Assembly: GCA_025642065.1 (NCBI GenBank)
Contig: JAODUP010000119.1
Coordinates: forward strand, 909,001-973,000
Direction: 5' to 3'
From: Paralvinella palmiformis
Taxonomy: Eukaryota > Annelida > Polychaeta > Terebellida > Alvinellidae
DNA: 64,000 bases
The notes beneath the pieces were generated by a model. It ran no database searches and was not told where the DNA came from. It worked only from the letters and a program-made list of their open reading frames with translations. Positions 12,501 through 26,400 of the stretch are shown here, piece by piece; the first letter of the stretch is position 1; each line of letters begins with the position of its first letter. Position numbers and translations under genes: made by a program.

Positions 12501-14147
12501 TCTGTAAATAATAACTTCACGATAGAAGACTCATTTGAGAGAAATTAGAGGAGTTTCTGATCATTGTATAATAAAGATGATCCCCTGTTGTGAGTGACTG
12601 TCATAACTGGATTGTCTGCGACTGTATTGGATGATGAGAGGTTTTGGATCTTGTGTGCTCAACTGTCACTGAACAAGATTAATACTAATAGTTGAATGGG
12701 GAGTATTTATGAAGGCATGCACATACACACCAATATACACACACACAAATGAGTGAGTGAGTGAGTGAGAGGGAGAGATGTGATACATCATCTAACAATA
12801 GCTTTAATGTTCTAATACATTGTATTATTATAATCCTATCCTTCTAGGTATTGTTATTGATAACTTATAAGATATCATTGGTCTATCAGAGGTTGCTGCT
12901 AGCTTATGTTATCTTAATTATACTGGAGTGTTAATCTAGATTAATTTAATAACACATAAACTTGTACTTTTAAACACATACAGGCATTCGCATAAACACG
13001 CACAGAGGATTATGACTATTTAATGAATCTTTAGGATTTTTATTGAACTGAATGAGAACTGAAACATGTTACAGCGAATAAAGGAACATTGTTTTGTAAT
13101 TTTATTACTATATATGAATGTGACATGGGTAGATTTGTCAACGTGTGCCAGTGTGTCTGGGTAATGTGTGAAATAGCCCTGGCACAGAGGGACAAAAGTC
13201 ATAATGACATCTTTCCTAATGTTTAGTGTGTGTTTGTACGTGTGTGTGTGTGTGTGTGTGCATATGCATGTACTTGCCTACACGGATATGTTCTTGTAAC
13301 ACATTTTTTATCTAATGCACTTTGATATCATTTTGTCTGTAACAGCTGGAGTCGGTGCTGAAGGGTAGCAGCGCCGATATCGGTGCGGGCGATGACAGCT
13401 CGACCAAGAGCCTTGTACAGCAAAACATTGAGCTGAGACGAAAACTGGAGGAAGATCATTCCAGCTACAAACGTAAGCTGCAAGCTTATCAAGATGGACA
13501 GCAGAGACAGGCACAGCTCGTACAAAAACTACAGGCCAAGGTATGTACATCGTACTTTAATAACTACAAAAAATATGGCATTTAATGATATATAAGGATT
13601 TAAAGAAAGTTTAAATTATGTGTCTATAAAAGTTACTGATGATAGGATGTAAATAAATTTCAACTTGAACATAAATGTAGTAAGCTATGGAATGATTTTA
13701 TAATGAACTTATTTGTAAAATTTTACAGTATGGTACTAATTTATAAATTATACTGCTGGTGGAGTCACCGCACTTCTCTGACCATATCTGATCAAAAACC
13801 AAAACTGGAAGTATTCTACTGAATGTACCATAATGCATACAGTGTCTTACATTAACTATTAATCTATTTGTCAAATTATTTCATGAAGACGATTTCAAAA
13901 TTGCCTCTTTAATTTTATTATGTATGTTTATTATTTATGTTTGTGGATAGTTGTGGGAAAAATAATTGTTAGAGAAACAATTAGTAACAGTTCTTGTTTT
14001 GGTTTTATCAGTATTTTTGTATTAATGTTTGTTCTCAGTAAGGATATTAGTCGTATTTATTGATAAATTATCATGAAGGAAGTATTTATATGATGATTAT
14101 TACTGACACCATGAGATTTAATCAATGCAATTTTATTTGATATTTGT

Positions 14148-14225
<78 letters not shown>

Positions 14226-14690
14226 AACATATACAGGGCTCCAAAATATCCTGGAAAACCTTGAAAATAACAAATTCCCTGGTCCTGGAAATGTCCTTGA
14301 ATTTGACAAATTCAGGAAATGCCCTTGAAAAAATATTGCCTGTGAAAAAATCCACAAAAAAAGCCTATGAATAAATATTTTGCATGTAGAAGAAAATTTC
14401 AAATGTAGAAGAAAAAAGAGGACTGGTACATAGTCTTGATATCCCATGTCAGTTAAAATTTAAATAAAGGTGGGTGGACCACAAGCTAGAAGGGGTGAGG
14501 AGGAAGATCAAGGTTGTACCATAAAACTGTCAATAATCAATCATACATTGAATAAATACGATATGCTTTTTTTTGCACATATCTTGATTTATTACCTTTA
14601 AATCTTAAATAGTTTGTCCTGGAAAAGAATATTTCCTTGGCTGTGGGATGATGATGATTGCTGTTTTAGGGCCAACCTTGGCTGTGGGAA

Positions 14691-14744
<54 letters not shown>

Positions 14745-17379
14745 ATTTTTATATTGTATTTCATGTTGTGCTGTGATTGATTGAATCATGGCAAGATTGA
14801 ATTGTGATGTGATGATTGAAATATGGTATGACTAAAGGGTTCTCTTGATATGATGAGCTTTTAATAATAGTATGTTTTGTTTTTCTGCTTGAGCACTGCC
14901 TTAGCTTGCGGTTACTTATCTGAATGTATATCAGTGTTGTTTCTAGGCCACACTTTTCCGGGATTCCTGTGATATTTTAACGTATGGGGCAAAATAAAAA
15001 TAAATCCCTGGACACCACATGGCGCAGAATAAAATGCCATGATGCAATATTGTAAGTGTTGTGTGCATTAATAGTCTCCCCATCACATTAGCTTTAATAA
15101 TGCTGCTGAATGTGAACATGGGTTTAGTTCATCAAGACAAGTCATCATGATAAATAAAAAAATAAGCACCTCAATGTGTTGATGACAATTAAAACATCAA
15201 ACTGTTCTGTGGCTGACTTTGACTATGAGTTAGCTATAAATATGTGGAAGGAGAAGAAAGCCTGTAGAATAAAAACGAGTTTCATCAATAAAACTTAGAA
15301 GTGTTTCCGTAGTCTTTTTTTTCAAGTTTCAGATATACTTAAATAAATTTTATGCATACTGTTAATTATGCTTACACTGTAAAACTCTGTGTAGAAATAC
15401 CCCCAACAGGATGCAAGTGCCCATGTTACATTAAAATACCCCATTTGTTTTAAACCTGGGGGAGCTCCCCACATTTGGCTAGATCCTAGAAGCAACACTG
15501 TATGAGACATACACACACACAAACACATTTCCCCATTGTAAATATGTGAACCTGGTCACCTAAATTATTACAATGTGAAAAACCCCAGACTCGCCATTTG
15601 TTCAGATTGTCCATCATGTAACCTAAAGCTTTGCCTGTTTATTCATGACTCGATCTGGCATGTTATTCTACTAATTGATCTGTGTGCTGCTTGCTCTAGG
15701 TTCTTCAGTATAAACGTAAAGTTGGTGAGCTCGAGGAAGAGAATGGAGCTTTCAAGTCGAAGGTTTGCTTCATGTCTTTGCTCTCCTGTCTTCAGCACTC
15801 GTAGTTTACAAGCCGTTTTCCTGATTATTTACAGTTGTGTGGCTTTGCGTACACCGTTTTGCTGTTAGTCTTTTTTCTAAAATAATGTTGTTCATGTTTT
15901 GTTGCTTTGCAGTTACTTCTGAGCTTTGTGGTTGATGTTTTAGTACATGTTGTGCCTGTCACTTTTTTCACTATACACACAAAGCTTGGAATCCTTGTTT
16001 TTTTATTCAGTGCCGTGCTTCGTAAATTAACCATATTATTATAGGCAACAAATCCTGAAATGACACGACAGTCTTATGTATTGTTTTTACTTTCAACACT
16101 CAAATGGGAGTTTATTGATGTTTTGAGATTTACAACTGAAAGTATGCTATTGTAAACTTGATATTTTCTAATACAATTAAGACTGACTGGTCATTCAGGA
16201 TTTTCCCTAAGCAGGTATTGACAATACTGCTGTGTTTTTAGCTCAGGTGTGTGTGTGTGTTCACATTTTATTTCAGCATTAAGCTCTCATATTTCTAGCT
16301 GTACTTGTTGACGCTGCCATCATCATGACATCGATCACCACTTGTTGATAAGAGTTTCGATCAATACTATCTATTAATGGTTTTATCTTTCATTCCCTCA
16401 CGTGTGTGTAGTTAGTGCACTACAAACAGCGATGCCTCACTGCTGACATGACCAATGTTCAGTTCTCTAAACAGGTAACTCCATAGCGTTGAGTCTTCTG
16501 CTAGACATTGATGTCATGGCATAATACATTGAGACGCTGAAGCATGTGGGTTAAGGCTGAATAGTTACATAATAATGCATGGGTCATTGCCTGCAGAACC
16601 TACTCTGTTGATACACTGCTCACTGTAAATATACATGCTGTTAACCGCAGCCGTATTTGTTTATTATTTGAATATTTGTAAGATAATGAAACCCCTGTAA
16701 AATTTGACAGCCTGTATTCAGTGAGCATGGTATTTTGTTTAGATTAACATGTTTTGTTTGTTGTTGTTGTGAGTCTAATTCGTGTCAGTGATGGTGCTGC
16801 CCTCAGTGGCAGTGGTGGTTGGTTTGTGGTTTTCCTAGACACCACCGAGTGTTGGTAGTTAATGGCATGTTAAGGGACACAGTTTTGTACATCATAGGTT
16901 CTGCAGTACAAACGTAAGTGTGGCGAGCTGGAAGAGACATGTCGCTCTATGCAATCCGAGGCTGATCGTTCTCGCCGTGTAAGTAGCTGTTCATTGGCAA
17001 CATGGCTGTTGTCGTTTTAGTTGCTGATAGATCGGCCTTGGTAACCATTACAACATAAATATATAGACTAATGATGCTTATCCTTGGCAGTCTGTGCCTG
17101 CTTGCTTTCTCGTTTTCTAAACGCAGCATGCTCTGTCATTTTGTTAATAGAGTCCAATTTCTTGCCTGTTAATTGTAATTAAGGAAGATCACTGATGTAA
17201 TTGGCAACCTTGTTCACTTCATTAAAGACTTTTCTTGTACAATAATTTAAATTCGTTTTCAATAATTAACCTTGCTTTAAATTTAATTTAATATTTTATC
17301 ATTATGCTAATTGACTAGACTTAGAAATTTTATTCTTTTCTCTTGCTTTGTGATGGCAGTTTCTAAGTATTTTAATACA

Positions 17380-17427
<48 letters not shown>

Positions 17428-20400
17428 GATACTCTTTCTTGGTGTTCTGGTGAATATTAAATTACACCATATTTTGTCCATTTTCAGTGGCTTCGAATGC
17501 CCTATCAGAGTTCAGTATGTAGCAAAATGAGATATTTATATTTATTTAGTGTTATCAAATCTGCATGTTGGGTGCCGTTCAGTAAAGTTGATCCTAACCT
17601 TCTTATATCAGCATGCTGATGTGATAAGTTGTTTTGTGAAGTATCTGAAGACAATTAATGTTGTATAGTAAAGATATCGTGCCACTCCCAAGTTTGGCAC
17701 AAATAATTTATATAGTCTTGTGCAGTTGTAGTCTTTTAAGGCAGTTTGTTATCTCATAAAGGAAGCTTGTGGAAATGTAGAATGGAGTTCTTTGAGTTTT
17801 GTTTTGTCGTTAAGATGATGATGATGATGATGATGATTCTCCTCTGTCATGCTCCGACAGAAACATCCTGTAGCTCTTGTTCTGCATTATTACCCATTTA
17901 TTACCTTCTGATTGTCATTACTAACATCAGCTTATTATTTCTTTTTTATTTCAATGATACCAACAAAACATTATATATTAAAACAGTTTATTATCATTGT
18001 CTGACATTTTTTTATATCTCTCCGGCCGATCTCCACTGATCTATAGCTTCTTCAGTCACAGCTTGCATCATTTTCACTGTAAACATTTTCTTCCGATGTG
18101 TTGTCATTTCCTTCTGCCAACAATGCATGTACAGTTGAGTGGATTTGGTTGTATGACGGCTTGATGTAGTTGGCTGAACTTCTGTTGGTAGCAGTGAACG
18201 TTGAACATGGGAGCCTGCTGTAGCTGTCACTCAGCTTGACTCTCAGGCCTGAAGATGCCAATGAGAGCATGATCATATTCCCGAGGTCACGTTCAGCTGA
18301 TGGTAGAAATATGTTGTTCCGTTAATGTTGATTACACATTCAGAACATATCTTTATTTTGGAGGCTAAACAACAATGAGATAAGGATTTTGGCTGAGACA
18401 CGAGTGTCCTTCAAATAAACAAATCTCATGTTTGTTCTTGTACTTATATTTCTGTATGGTTATCTGTGAGTTTCTGCACTAACTTGCATGCTAAATATTA
18501 GCTTCAGTTGTAGCACAGTTCTGCAATTACTATAGGCGGTTTGTCAGGGAGAGGGGGATATTATATAACATCCATTGCCATAGTCCTGTCGAGAAATAAG
18601 AAGGGCTTGGACTAAAGTGTTGCATGTCTCAGACAACGTAGCCTTTGGTTTCAAATAACATCATGTAAACATGGAGAGCTCTTGTCAATGTTACAATGTG
18701 ACTTGTGGGTTAACACCAAGCTGAGAAATGTTAGCACTGATTGACTGAATCATCCCCGGCCTGTATTATGATCCTTTACATCACGTGGCAATTTTGTTAA
18801 TTTCATTCATTCTCTTACTTTATAAATTTAAGGCGATATCAGCTTAGTATATCTTTGTATGTGACATAAATATGACCAAATTCATAACCTTTTCCAAAGA
18901 TGCTAAATACAGAACCATTTCATTAACTTGAACCACTGCTTGCTGCTTTGGTTACTGGGGGTAATCTTTCTTGCGTAATGCCCGAGTATACTATTTTCCA
19001 TTGACTTGCTATGCTGCACAAGATAATGCTCTTACGAATATTTGGTTCTTAGAATGGGACTGAATGGACTTTTTGTCTTATTATCGTCTTCTAATTGTAT
19101 ACATGGAATGAAACACATTTGGAATTAGTCCTGGATCTATCTGTATATTTCTTCCCAAAAGGAACAATAATCTGGCTGAGTTTCCAGGAGAAAGGGTGAC
19201 ACGTGTATTCGTGTGAACCGAACCTTTCTGTCAGAAGTGCTGCAATGTGCACATTATAAATCCCAAAATGGAAGCCACAAGAATTTAGCTAGTATACTTA
19301 TCCAAAACATTATCTAACTGACAAATTAGGCTCAAAACAGTTTGTGTCAATTTTTAGTTTTAACACAAACTATTTAATTTGAACATGAACTGTTTAACCT
19401 AGATTACAGTGGTGCCATGTTGGTTAAAAAGTTAAAGAGACAGTTGGCATTTTGTTAGAACCTCTGGGAATTATTCATGTTTGGGGTATTTGTTTTGTTT
19501 GCTGGCTGGTAGTATACTGCTGCCATTGTCTCCGTTAGCCTATACGTTCCTGTCATCTTGTCAATCAAGATATATATATATATATATATATATAAATGAC
19601 AAGATAGAAACGCAATGAATCATTGATCTGGTGGCCTGGAGGCAGGCGTATCGTTTCTAGCATGCATAGATGAGAAAAGCTATGAATGAATGAGAGAGCT
19701 GCCATCGCTGGTACGAGATCATTAAACCAACAGATCTGGCCTTGCTGATGTTTGTTTATTGATTTCTTATCTGTGTCAAGACCAGGCATGGACACACCTT
19801 GTATGTTTGTGTCACATGCAGATTAAAGCAGTTCTATTAAACATTGACGGACGAGTCGTCGATTGTTCTCCACTTTCTTTGAAGTACGTCATCTTATCTG
19901 ATGAAGTCAGTATGGACAGTGTTTGTTAGCCATTGACCATGTTTGTTAAACATTGACCATGTTTGTTAGCCATTGACCATGTTTACTGGACAGTGAATGT
20001 TTTTTTTTAATAACAATTGCCGCATCAACATTGCACGCTGACTGTAGCTGATTACTAGTGTCAATATTTGTCAGATCAATTGACATTTTCTCTGTAAAGA
20101 CACTTGTGGCTTTTGTTCTTTTAAGTGAAACATATGTTAATAAATAATAAATTGTCTGAAATTACATCTTCATTAGTTTACATCCTAATATTACTATTAT
20201 TATTATCATTACTATTATTATTATTATTATCATAACTATTATTATTATTAACACATATTAATATTTATACACATAATTTGTCTAATTTGTCTTATCTGAT
20301 AAATATGAAGAATAACAATTGAATACAGTTTAATTATTAATAATATTCTATTGAATATCAAATTAATGTGAATTTCAGTGTTTCCACTTCTATATTTATG

Positions 20401-23139
20401 ATAGAATATGCTTAACACGTTCAGGACACAATACATCACTGGTTGACGTCTGTATTTTTCAGTTGACCTCCACCCAGGATCATCTGCAGTCTCGTCTGGA
20501 TAATACGGAGATGAAGCTACGTCAGGCAGAGTCGGATCATAACATCGATCTGGAAACAGCTTTGATCAAGTTGGAGGAAGAACAACAGAAGTGTGTTTTG
20601 TTTACATTTTGTAATATTGTTTTATGTTCAGAAAGACTACATTTTTGTTACTTCTATACAGATGTGAATTGAAATCTTGTTGAATGTATTCCTGTTATCA
20701 GTGTCAAGGATAAATATGTCATTGTCAGTAAATATTTGTCATACGTCAGGTATATGCCTTTTTGGTTTATGCGAGGTATATCCCATTCAAAGCATTAAAG
20801 AGTGATTGAAAACTTCCATGATGTACTTTATCAGGATGGGTTTTGTCATGTTTTATAATTTGTGTACCCGTTTCAGGAGTGCCAGTCTTGCTCACGTGAA
20901 CAGCATGCTACGTGAACAGCTTGACCAAGCTACCACAGCCAACCAAGCACTGACTGCTGACATCCACAAACTGACCAAAGACTGGCAGAGAGCACGAGAA
21001 GAGCTTGAGATCAAGGAAGCTGAATGGAGGGAAGAAGAACAGGTACTGGAAAAGCTGTTGTATAAAAATAGCTTATGATATTAACAGTTATATCAGTGAT
21101 AACGTAGATGTTGTCCAGATCAATTTAAGATGAAGGCATTTTTTACAAAGAAATATTGTGATATTGCTGAAGATATATTTTTAAGAGAGATATGTAGAAA
21201 GATTATTGAAAATGATTAATTCAATGGAAATAGTTTTAAGAGCTGGAGAAACATTTCTTTTCAGTCATTCAATGAATACTTCAGCGCTGAACATAGCCGT
21301 CTGTTGGCCTTGTGGCGCGCTGTCGTTGCTTACCGTCGTCAATTTACTGAAATGAAGCTGGCCACGGAGCGCGACATGTCGCACATCAAGGCTGACTTCT
21401 CGCGTGCTGCTCGTAGCATGCACTCGGCTTGTCTCAACTTGAGTGCTAACCAGCGCAACATGGATACCCAGACTCAGGTATGTTAAATATAATGACACTG
21501 TGAAAAAAGTAGAATTACCTTCAATGCGTAAATGAATTATGTTTCTTTCTTAACCAAAGGCATGAAAAGTTATTTATATCATTTGCCAAAAGGACACAAA
21601 TGTTGAAAGGAATCTTAGAAATATGTAAACATTCCATACGTTATTTAAGTTACTGCACATTTCATGATTCCTTAAAAAAAATCCTACGTGCGTTAAATTA
21701 CCAAACAATTAAATATTGTTCATTCGGTCTTTTTATAACCATGAACCAATTTGAACATCAACAGTTAAATTATATATAACCACTGGACGTCCGCAGTTAA
21801 GAAATCGCTCTACAATATCATTCCGGTTATAAGTAATTTTATTAAGCTATCAGTAAATGTATTATATTCTTGGCATCATGCATGTAGGCGGATCTTATTT
21901 TGGGATGAGGGAAGGGGGGGGGGGGTCACTGTAAAGCAGACTTAAATGGCTCCTGTTAGTAAGGAAACTTTATTACATCTACATTATTAAGTAATGAAGA
22001 AAAAAATTAATGTATCAGACTCCATTATAATTCATATGTTTTTAAATCTATCTTCTTTTAGGGTAAAAATGTCAAGTCTTGTTACTAATGATTAATTGTT
22101 TATAAATAATTACCAAAATACCAAATATCTGCTGCACACTCTATACATCTTAGTTTAGTCAGCAGTGGCATAAACATCTTAATATTTCGGAAAGGGTATG
22201 ATTTAGGCCTTTTTATTTAACCGTCTTTGCACTAAAATTCTGAACAGTAAGTTTTATTATTTCTCTGAATTTAGATGGTGACCTAAGTAAAGTATGGTAG
22301 AAAATAAGTTAACAAAGCACAGTGCATGTATTATGATGTAATATGTAGGTTGTCTTGGACCGAGAACGCAGTGAACGTATCAGCATTGAGCAGCAGCTCA
22401 AGTCTCGGGTCCACGAAATCATTGAGATTCAGGCGAAGTTTGATGCCCAGAATGCAGAGTTTAATGCCAGGTTTGTAAATTGCAAATGACATCCACTGCT
22501 TCCGTAGTGCTAGCGATATTTTCTTGGTGTGTTCTGTTGGTCTAACATTCTGGCTTCATTTTTCCATAGATTTTCTTATCAGTGTTTTGTCACTGAAACA
22601 CGTTTCGTCTTCCAAATTTCTGTCTCTAACATTTGGTACCAAGCAGATATCTAAACAGCTGATGGAATCACAGCACACCTGGGTCACAGCACACCTGGGT
22701 CACAGCACACATCCGTCAAACAATCATCAATGGATTATATATTAAACTGTTCCAACACTGATTTCAATTTCCAGATTGCTCTCAGTATGAAAGAGCAGAA
22801 ATTGAATGAAATACGTGCTTATTATGAGATAGAGATGGCAGGTGTAAACACTAGGTATAGTACGCTGTACGATAGCCTCCACTGTATGTACATGTACGAC
22901 GCTGTGTTGTACAGATCTTTCCTGTTGGATGGCTGAGCTTTCTGCTTCGGTTTATGGCTGTAATGCATTTTTGTGACTTTTCACCTGCATGCCAATTGTC
23001 TATGGCTTTACGTGTTCCAGTTTCAGCATGTACTGTTTGATACATGTTTCCAGATGAAACTTCTGTTCATATAATACATGTTCAGATTTTTTCATATTTG
23101 TCTAAATGCTGAATTATTCTTGTGTTAAGTATTAGCTTA

Positions 23140-23199
<60 letters not shown>

Positions 23200-23368
23200 A
23201 GAAAGCATGACAGCCATTGTGACAATTTGGTCCAGTTCCCCACCCTTTATCCTCAAAATCCCACAATATGATTTGCCAATGTATTATTGTGACTTGTAAT
23301 TAAAAACATTGTATAAGAAACATACTTAACATTTCTTGCTCATGGCTCTGGGTTTATTAACAACCTCA

Positions 23369-23401
<33 letters not shown>

Positions 23402-26400
23402 TGTGTGTGTGTCCTTAATAATTTGAGTGCTAGTAGTTTGCTTTATTAATTTGTATACATTATTAAATCCTATTGAAGATCTTTTAACAGTAATTAAATT
23501 TGTTCACTTGTTTTGGTGTGATTGTGTGTATATGTGTGTGTGTGTGTGCATGTGTGTGCTCACATGACCACTGCATTTGTAAATAAGGAACTTTGTCAGT
23601 ATTTTGCTGTGATGCTGTATTTATGGAAAGTCTTTATATTAAAATAAATGAGACTTTGAAAAAGCCCTTCAAGTTGTTACCAGTTAGGATTGTTTAGGTA
23701 TTAAAGATGTGGCTTTTAGCCGAGTTGAGAAATAGCTTCCTTCATTATTGAATAAACATGTGACCACAATAATTACAGAATAAATGAGATGACTGTAACC
23801 AATGAGAAGTTGAGAAATCAGCTGATGGACAAGGACAAATCAATCGCTACTCTTCAACGTACTGTTGCCATGCTAGAGGTGAAACTGGGTCGCAGTGATG
23901 ACAGCGATAGGACTCCTGAGGACATTGGTCGCCAGGAGCGTGACGAGATTGATGCCATGCATGAGGCATTGAAACGCATTGCCCAGGAAGTTATCAACGA
24001 TGCTGACCAGTCACTGTTGGATGACACTGGTGTTCCAGAGCTTTCCACATCTGTCCTCCGTGCCAGGTCACCGCTGAGGTCGGCGTCTAGGTCGCCAATC
24101 CGTGGCAGAGGGCGCTCCAAGTCACCTAGACGTTCCCCATCAAGAGCACACTCACCTGGTTTTGCTGACTCAACATATTCTGCTGTACAAGCTGCACTAA
24201 ATAAGAGACAACTGCAGGTAATATACAGCATCAAGAAGTGTAAAAAACATGTTTATGATTTTAATATCAATGCATACATTAAAGATTTTTCACTAAGCCT
24301 AAGTCATGCAATAATGAAAATGATTAAATTAATAATAATAATAATATCGGATCATTTGTTGATGAATTTTGCATTGTACCTGGAATATCAGTTTTCCCAG
24401 CCCCTGTACTAAGTGCGCCAGTGAGCTCGATTCATTTCGAGGATATTGACGCTACAGAAGTTTGTAATTATTATTATTATAATACAATATTAAAAGTTTA
24501 TTGGCAAAATTGCTCATTACACATATAAGATAGGTTAAATTATATTGGAATAAGTAAGTCTAGAAAACATTGAATTAATGTATCAGAAATCAGTGAGTTT
24601 TTAAGAGGCACAGTCAATTTGCTAAACATGTCATATATAGCCTCAGTTTGAAAACCATTTAGCAGCACCAAAATTATTAATTTTACTGAAAAACACCATA
24701 TCAGCATCTGAATTTGTTGGTACGGAAGACAAGAATGATCTCAAATAGGGTTTAAGTAAACTCTACAGATTATTGCTTTACTCATGTTTACTGCACGATA
24801 TAAGGTGTGTGTATGGGGGTGGGTGGGTGTTTAGTCCAGGTGAGAATTGTGTATAGTTGTTGGCAACTGACTAATCTGTTGTCTTACTTGTGATTCTCTA
24901 TTTTTCTTACAGGTGAGCGAGTTGAGGGCTAAGTTGACTGCAACACGAGATCAAAACAATTCCGTTCGTAAGAGTCTTGATGACCTACAGAACCAGATCA
25001 GACGTTTGGAACAACAGACCCTTGCCCTGAAGGAGGAGAGAGATAATTCGTGAGTATTTAAAAAGGGTTTATTATGTATCATTCTAATTGTGCTAGGATA
25101 AACTGCATTTAAATTAGGACAGAATTTGTTCACTAGACCAGCTGCTGTTATCCATCTTATAATTCTGTATATGGCATTTAATCATCAGTTAGTTAGTTAG
25201 AGCATAGGACTCATAGCCAAATGGTCACAGGTTCGAGGCTCCATGAGTTGCAATGCTGTCATGTGGTGAATGTTTCACTCATCCATAAAAATGAGGACCT
25301 GACAGGACGCGATGGATATGTGTTTGAGTAACGCTTTGCGCCTATAATGGCAGCATGTTTTGTATGCTCCCTTGGGAGTTGAGATATGTTCTGGTTGGAA
25401 ACAGGTCTGAGTCAGGGTTAATAGTATTGTAAATAATATTGTAAAGTGCCTTAGAGCAGCTTCTAGCTGAATAGGATGCTATATAAATATCACATATTAT
25501 TATTATCTGTAGGTATCGAGCCCAGCAGGATGCGGAGCGTAATTATGACCGCATAAGGAATGCTCACGATGCCGTTAATGCAGAGAAGGCACAACTCGAG
25601 AGGACTAGGTCAATGCTAAATGAACAAATAGAAATGATCTCGGGTGAGAACTCCAAGCTACAAGCCTGTAATTCTGAGATACAGAGGCAGAGAGACCAAC
25701 TGGAGGATGAAAAAGAAGACATCACTAAGGACAAACAGAGGATGGATAAGGAGAATGAGAGATGGTCAGTCTGTTTATGAAGTTTATATTCTATGTTAAT
25801 GAAAGCAATCATCAGTTAATAATTCAGAATCGTAAAAGTATAATTTTTATTTTAAAGATAATTGTTTACATAGACCAGTAAGAATAATCAAGAATTATAA
25901 ATAAACAGATAAATAAACTATTAGTTATTCTGTGCAACCTAGTATGGTCATAAAGCATACACAATATCTAGGGAACATTGTACATGAGATATTTAATTTC
26001 AGTTTTTGTAATAATAACAACCTTCCCTTCATCACAGTCGTCGTGTTATAGACCAATGTGAAAACAAACTGTCTAAGTTGAAAGAAGACTTAGTCAACAC
26101 AAAAGAAGCACTAAACCGTGCCCTCTTAGAGAACGAAGTCCTTGACCAGGAGAAGAGAGATATAAGTGAAGCGTTATCTAAATCTGAGATCTGCAAAGCA
26201 GAACTTGAGCTAGAAATTAACAAAGTAAAGACCGAGGAAGCCTCACTGAGGGATGCCTTACTCAAGATGCAGGCCCTCAATGAGGGACTGGGTCAGGATA
26301 AGATAGAACTGAACAAAATAATCATGCAGGTATGACATTATGATTAAAAATAAATAAATTATTGTATTATATCCACTGAGTGATCATGGCCCGTGGTGGG

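Noticed and set aside
14125..14447. Several overlapping ORFs on both strands rich in Ile-Tyr
   Set aside because: They are translations of a (TA)n microsatellite and its flank, not genes.
17746..18039. ORF with a Met run and hydrophobic end
   Set aside because: The Met run is a (GAT)n microsatellite. It sits inside a rootletin intron without splice signals in phase.
23854..24234. 126-aa minus-strand ORF
   Set aside because: It is the shadow of rootletin exon 8. Its Ser/Asp-rich composition is explained by the SP/Arg linker on the other strand.
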